Shown here piece by piece: positions 13,270 through 14,316 of a stretch of 14,316 nt of DNA. Positions within the stretch are counted from its first letter, which is position 1; each line of letters starts with the position of its first letter. The notes under the pieces were generated by a model, which was given only the letters and a program-made list of their open reading frames with translations, was not told where the DNA came from and searched no databases. Both the position numbers and the translations under genes were made by a program. The DNA comes from Verrucomicrobiales bacterium (GTDB lineage: Bacteria > Verrucomicrobiota > Verrucomicrobiia > Limisphaerales > UBA9464), in contig DLVS01000073.1 of NCBI GenBank assembly GCA_003445095.1, positions 1 through 14,316 of the forward strand. The letters are read 5' to 3'.

Positions 13270-14316
13270 TCAGGCCACGACCGGGAGCCTGCGCTTGGTC
13301 ATCGGGCTGTCCGGCGGCGCATCGAGCGTCAGGGGAGCAGGGGAGGTTCTGGGGGGCTGGCCGCGGCGCTTGCCGCCATGCGCAGGGTGCATGGCATCGC
13401 GGTCACGCCTTAATGGGGGCGCCACGGAGGCGACGTAGGGTTTCAGGAACTCAAGCCGCTGACGCCGTACCTGATGGCGGTCGTAGTCGCAAATCAAAGC
13501 GGCGCCGAGCTCTTTGGGATCGAGTGAACACTGCGCGGTCAGATAGGTAAAGAGCAGCTCATAGCGGCGCGGCAGCGCGAAGTCGTGGGTCTGGTGCGTG
13601 GTCTCATAAAGCCACTGCGCGAAGCGATAGAAGGAAGAAAAAGGAGTCGGCTCAGTCGCAAACAGCGCTTCCATGGTGAGCTCCCCGCGCCCGAGCTGGG
13701 TGTCACGCGCGATGAGGGTGATCGGCAGGGCGCCCAGCTCGTGGACGCCGACCTCGAAGCTGACGCGGGTCCGCGTCGAGGACTTCTCCAGCAGAATCGC
13801 CACACTCTTGCCCGAGAGGGGTCGGGGGTGGTCGGGGGTGCCGCGCAGACGCTTGAGGAATCCGATCTGGATCTCGCCGGGCTTCATCGCGATCAGCTGA
13901 TCGAAGCCAGTGGCAAACGACTCGACGGTCTCGCCGGGCAGACCAAAGATGAGATCACTGTGAACATGCACGCCGGTCTCTTCGCGCAGAAAGCGGAGGT
14001 TATGCTCCAGCCGCTCGAAATTCTGCGATCGCGAGATGTCCTTGAGCACCGCTTTGTTAAAGCTCTGGATTCCGATCTCTAGCTGCACGGCACCGCTGGG
14101 AAACTGCCCCAAAAGCGCTCGCAGCTCGACGGGAAGGCGGTCGGGAATCATCTCGAAGTGAAGCTCGAAACCAGGGCGGTAGTTGGCCAGGCAGAACTCC
14201 AGAATGGCGACCGAGGTGCGAATATTCAGATTGAAGGTGCGATCGACAAACTTGAAGCCGCGAGCACCGCGATCGAGCAGCTGCTTTAGGGCCGCCAAGA
14301 AGGGTTCAAGCGGAAC
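13270..14316 (-). CDS. Partial DUF4080-type radical SAM protein with an in-frame ornithine carbamoyltransferase segment
   Basis: The frame is open to the window edge (348 codons), beginning with [17 protein letters not shown], so the N-terminus, with the B12-binding domain and the CxxxCxxC cluster motif, lies outside. Residues from there to RGTP are the second half of a radical SAM barrel ([45 protein letters not shown]). The C-terminal part, from [20 protein letters not shown] through [17 protein letters not shown], is the DUF4080 tail domain. Between them 13681-13830 encodes [20 protein letters not shown] and RDTQLGRGE, a carbamoyltransferase N-terminal segment. It replaces the roughly 50 residues that DUF4080 proteins normally have there. 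The last 50 residues are basic, proline-rich and unrelated to the family. The stop lies six bases from the attC-like palindrome. Real fusion, decayed gene and assembly chimera are all possible. Confidence 0.6.
   Translation of the reverse strand, partial: VPLEPFLAALKQLLDRGARGFKFVDRTFNLNIRTSVAILEFCLANYRPGFELHFEMIPDRLPVELRALLGQFPSGAVQLEIGIQSFNKAVLKDISRSQNFERLEHNLRFLREETGVHVHSDLIFGLPGETVESFATGFDQLIAMKPGEIQIGFLKRLRGTPDHPRPLSGKSVAILLEKSSTRTRVSFEVGVHELGALPITLIARDTQLGRGELTMEALFATEPTPFSSFYRFAQWLYETTHQTHDFALPRRYELLFTYLTAQCSLDPKELGAALICDYDRHQVRRQRLEFLKPYVASVAPPLRRDRDAMHPAHGGKRRGQPPRTSPAPLTLDAPPDSPMTKRRLPVVA

Noticed and set aside
13288..13440. Plus-strand peptide [16 protein letters not shown], reminiscent of the start of flavin prenyltransferase UbiX
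   Set aside because: The similarity stops after about ten residues, the GASG motif is not intact, and the frame has no start or continuation fitting the family. Probably chance on the strand opposite the radical SAM tail.

Overview
The window looks like a chromosomal segment of a Gram-negative, outer-membrane-bearing bacterium. The putative-porin type, the Pst layout, the scarcity of Shine-Dalgarno sequences and the abundant intergenic palindromes suggest Verrucomicrobiota or a relative. No rRNA or marker gene is present, so this placement is an inference.

Left part (136-5549, minus strand): a six-gene operon read right to left. It encodes a DUF3450 coiled-coil periplasmic protein, a TtpC-type protein (coiled coil plus TolQ/ExbB domain), ExbB, ExbD, TonB and a secreted TPR protein. 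Gene content and order match the TonB2 energy-transduction cluster of Vibrio (DUF3450-ttpC-exbB2-exbD2-tonB2-TPR). No TonB-dependent receptor lies in the window.

Middle part (5550-12005, plus strand): a divergent promoter region, an outer-membrane putative porin, and the phosphate transport set pstS-pstC-pstA-pstB-phoU. Three promoter regions (before the DUF3450 gene on the minus strand, before the porin, before pstS) each carry four units with exact 11-bp periodicity and a core close to CGTCAC/CGTAAC, which resembles PhoB boxes. If these are real Pho boxes, phosphate starvation would switch on the outer-membrane porin, the Pst ABC importer and the whole TonB2-like machine together. That is the main regulatory idea from this window. 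A heptamer tandem repeat (about nine units) lies between pstB and phoU.

Right part (12006-13265): a repeat-rich, accessory-looking stretch. It holds a small palindromic element, a DUF559 endonuclease-like gene on the minus strand bracketed by two roughly 129-bp direct repeats with strong stem-loops, a third inverted copy of the repeat end, and a 115-bp imperfect palindrome whose ends fit the integron attC consensus (GCCTAAC ... GTTAGGC).

Right end (13270-14316, minus strand): the C-terminal part of a B12-binding/radical-SAM protein (DUF4080 type) running off the window edge. In its middle about 50 residues read as the carbamoyl-phosphate-binding segment of ornithine carbamoyltransferase, joined in frame on both sides, with a perfect 10-bp tandem duplication at one junction. 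It is either a real mosaic gene or an assembly chimera.
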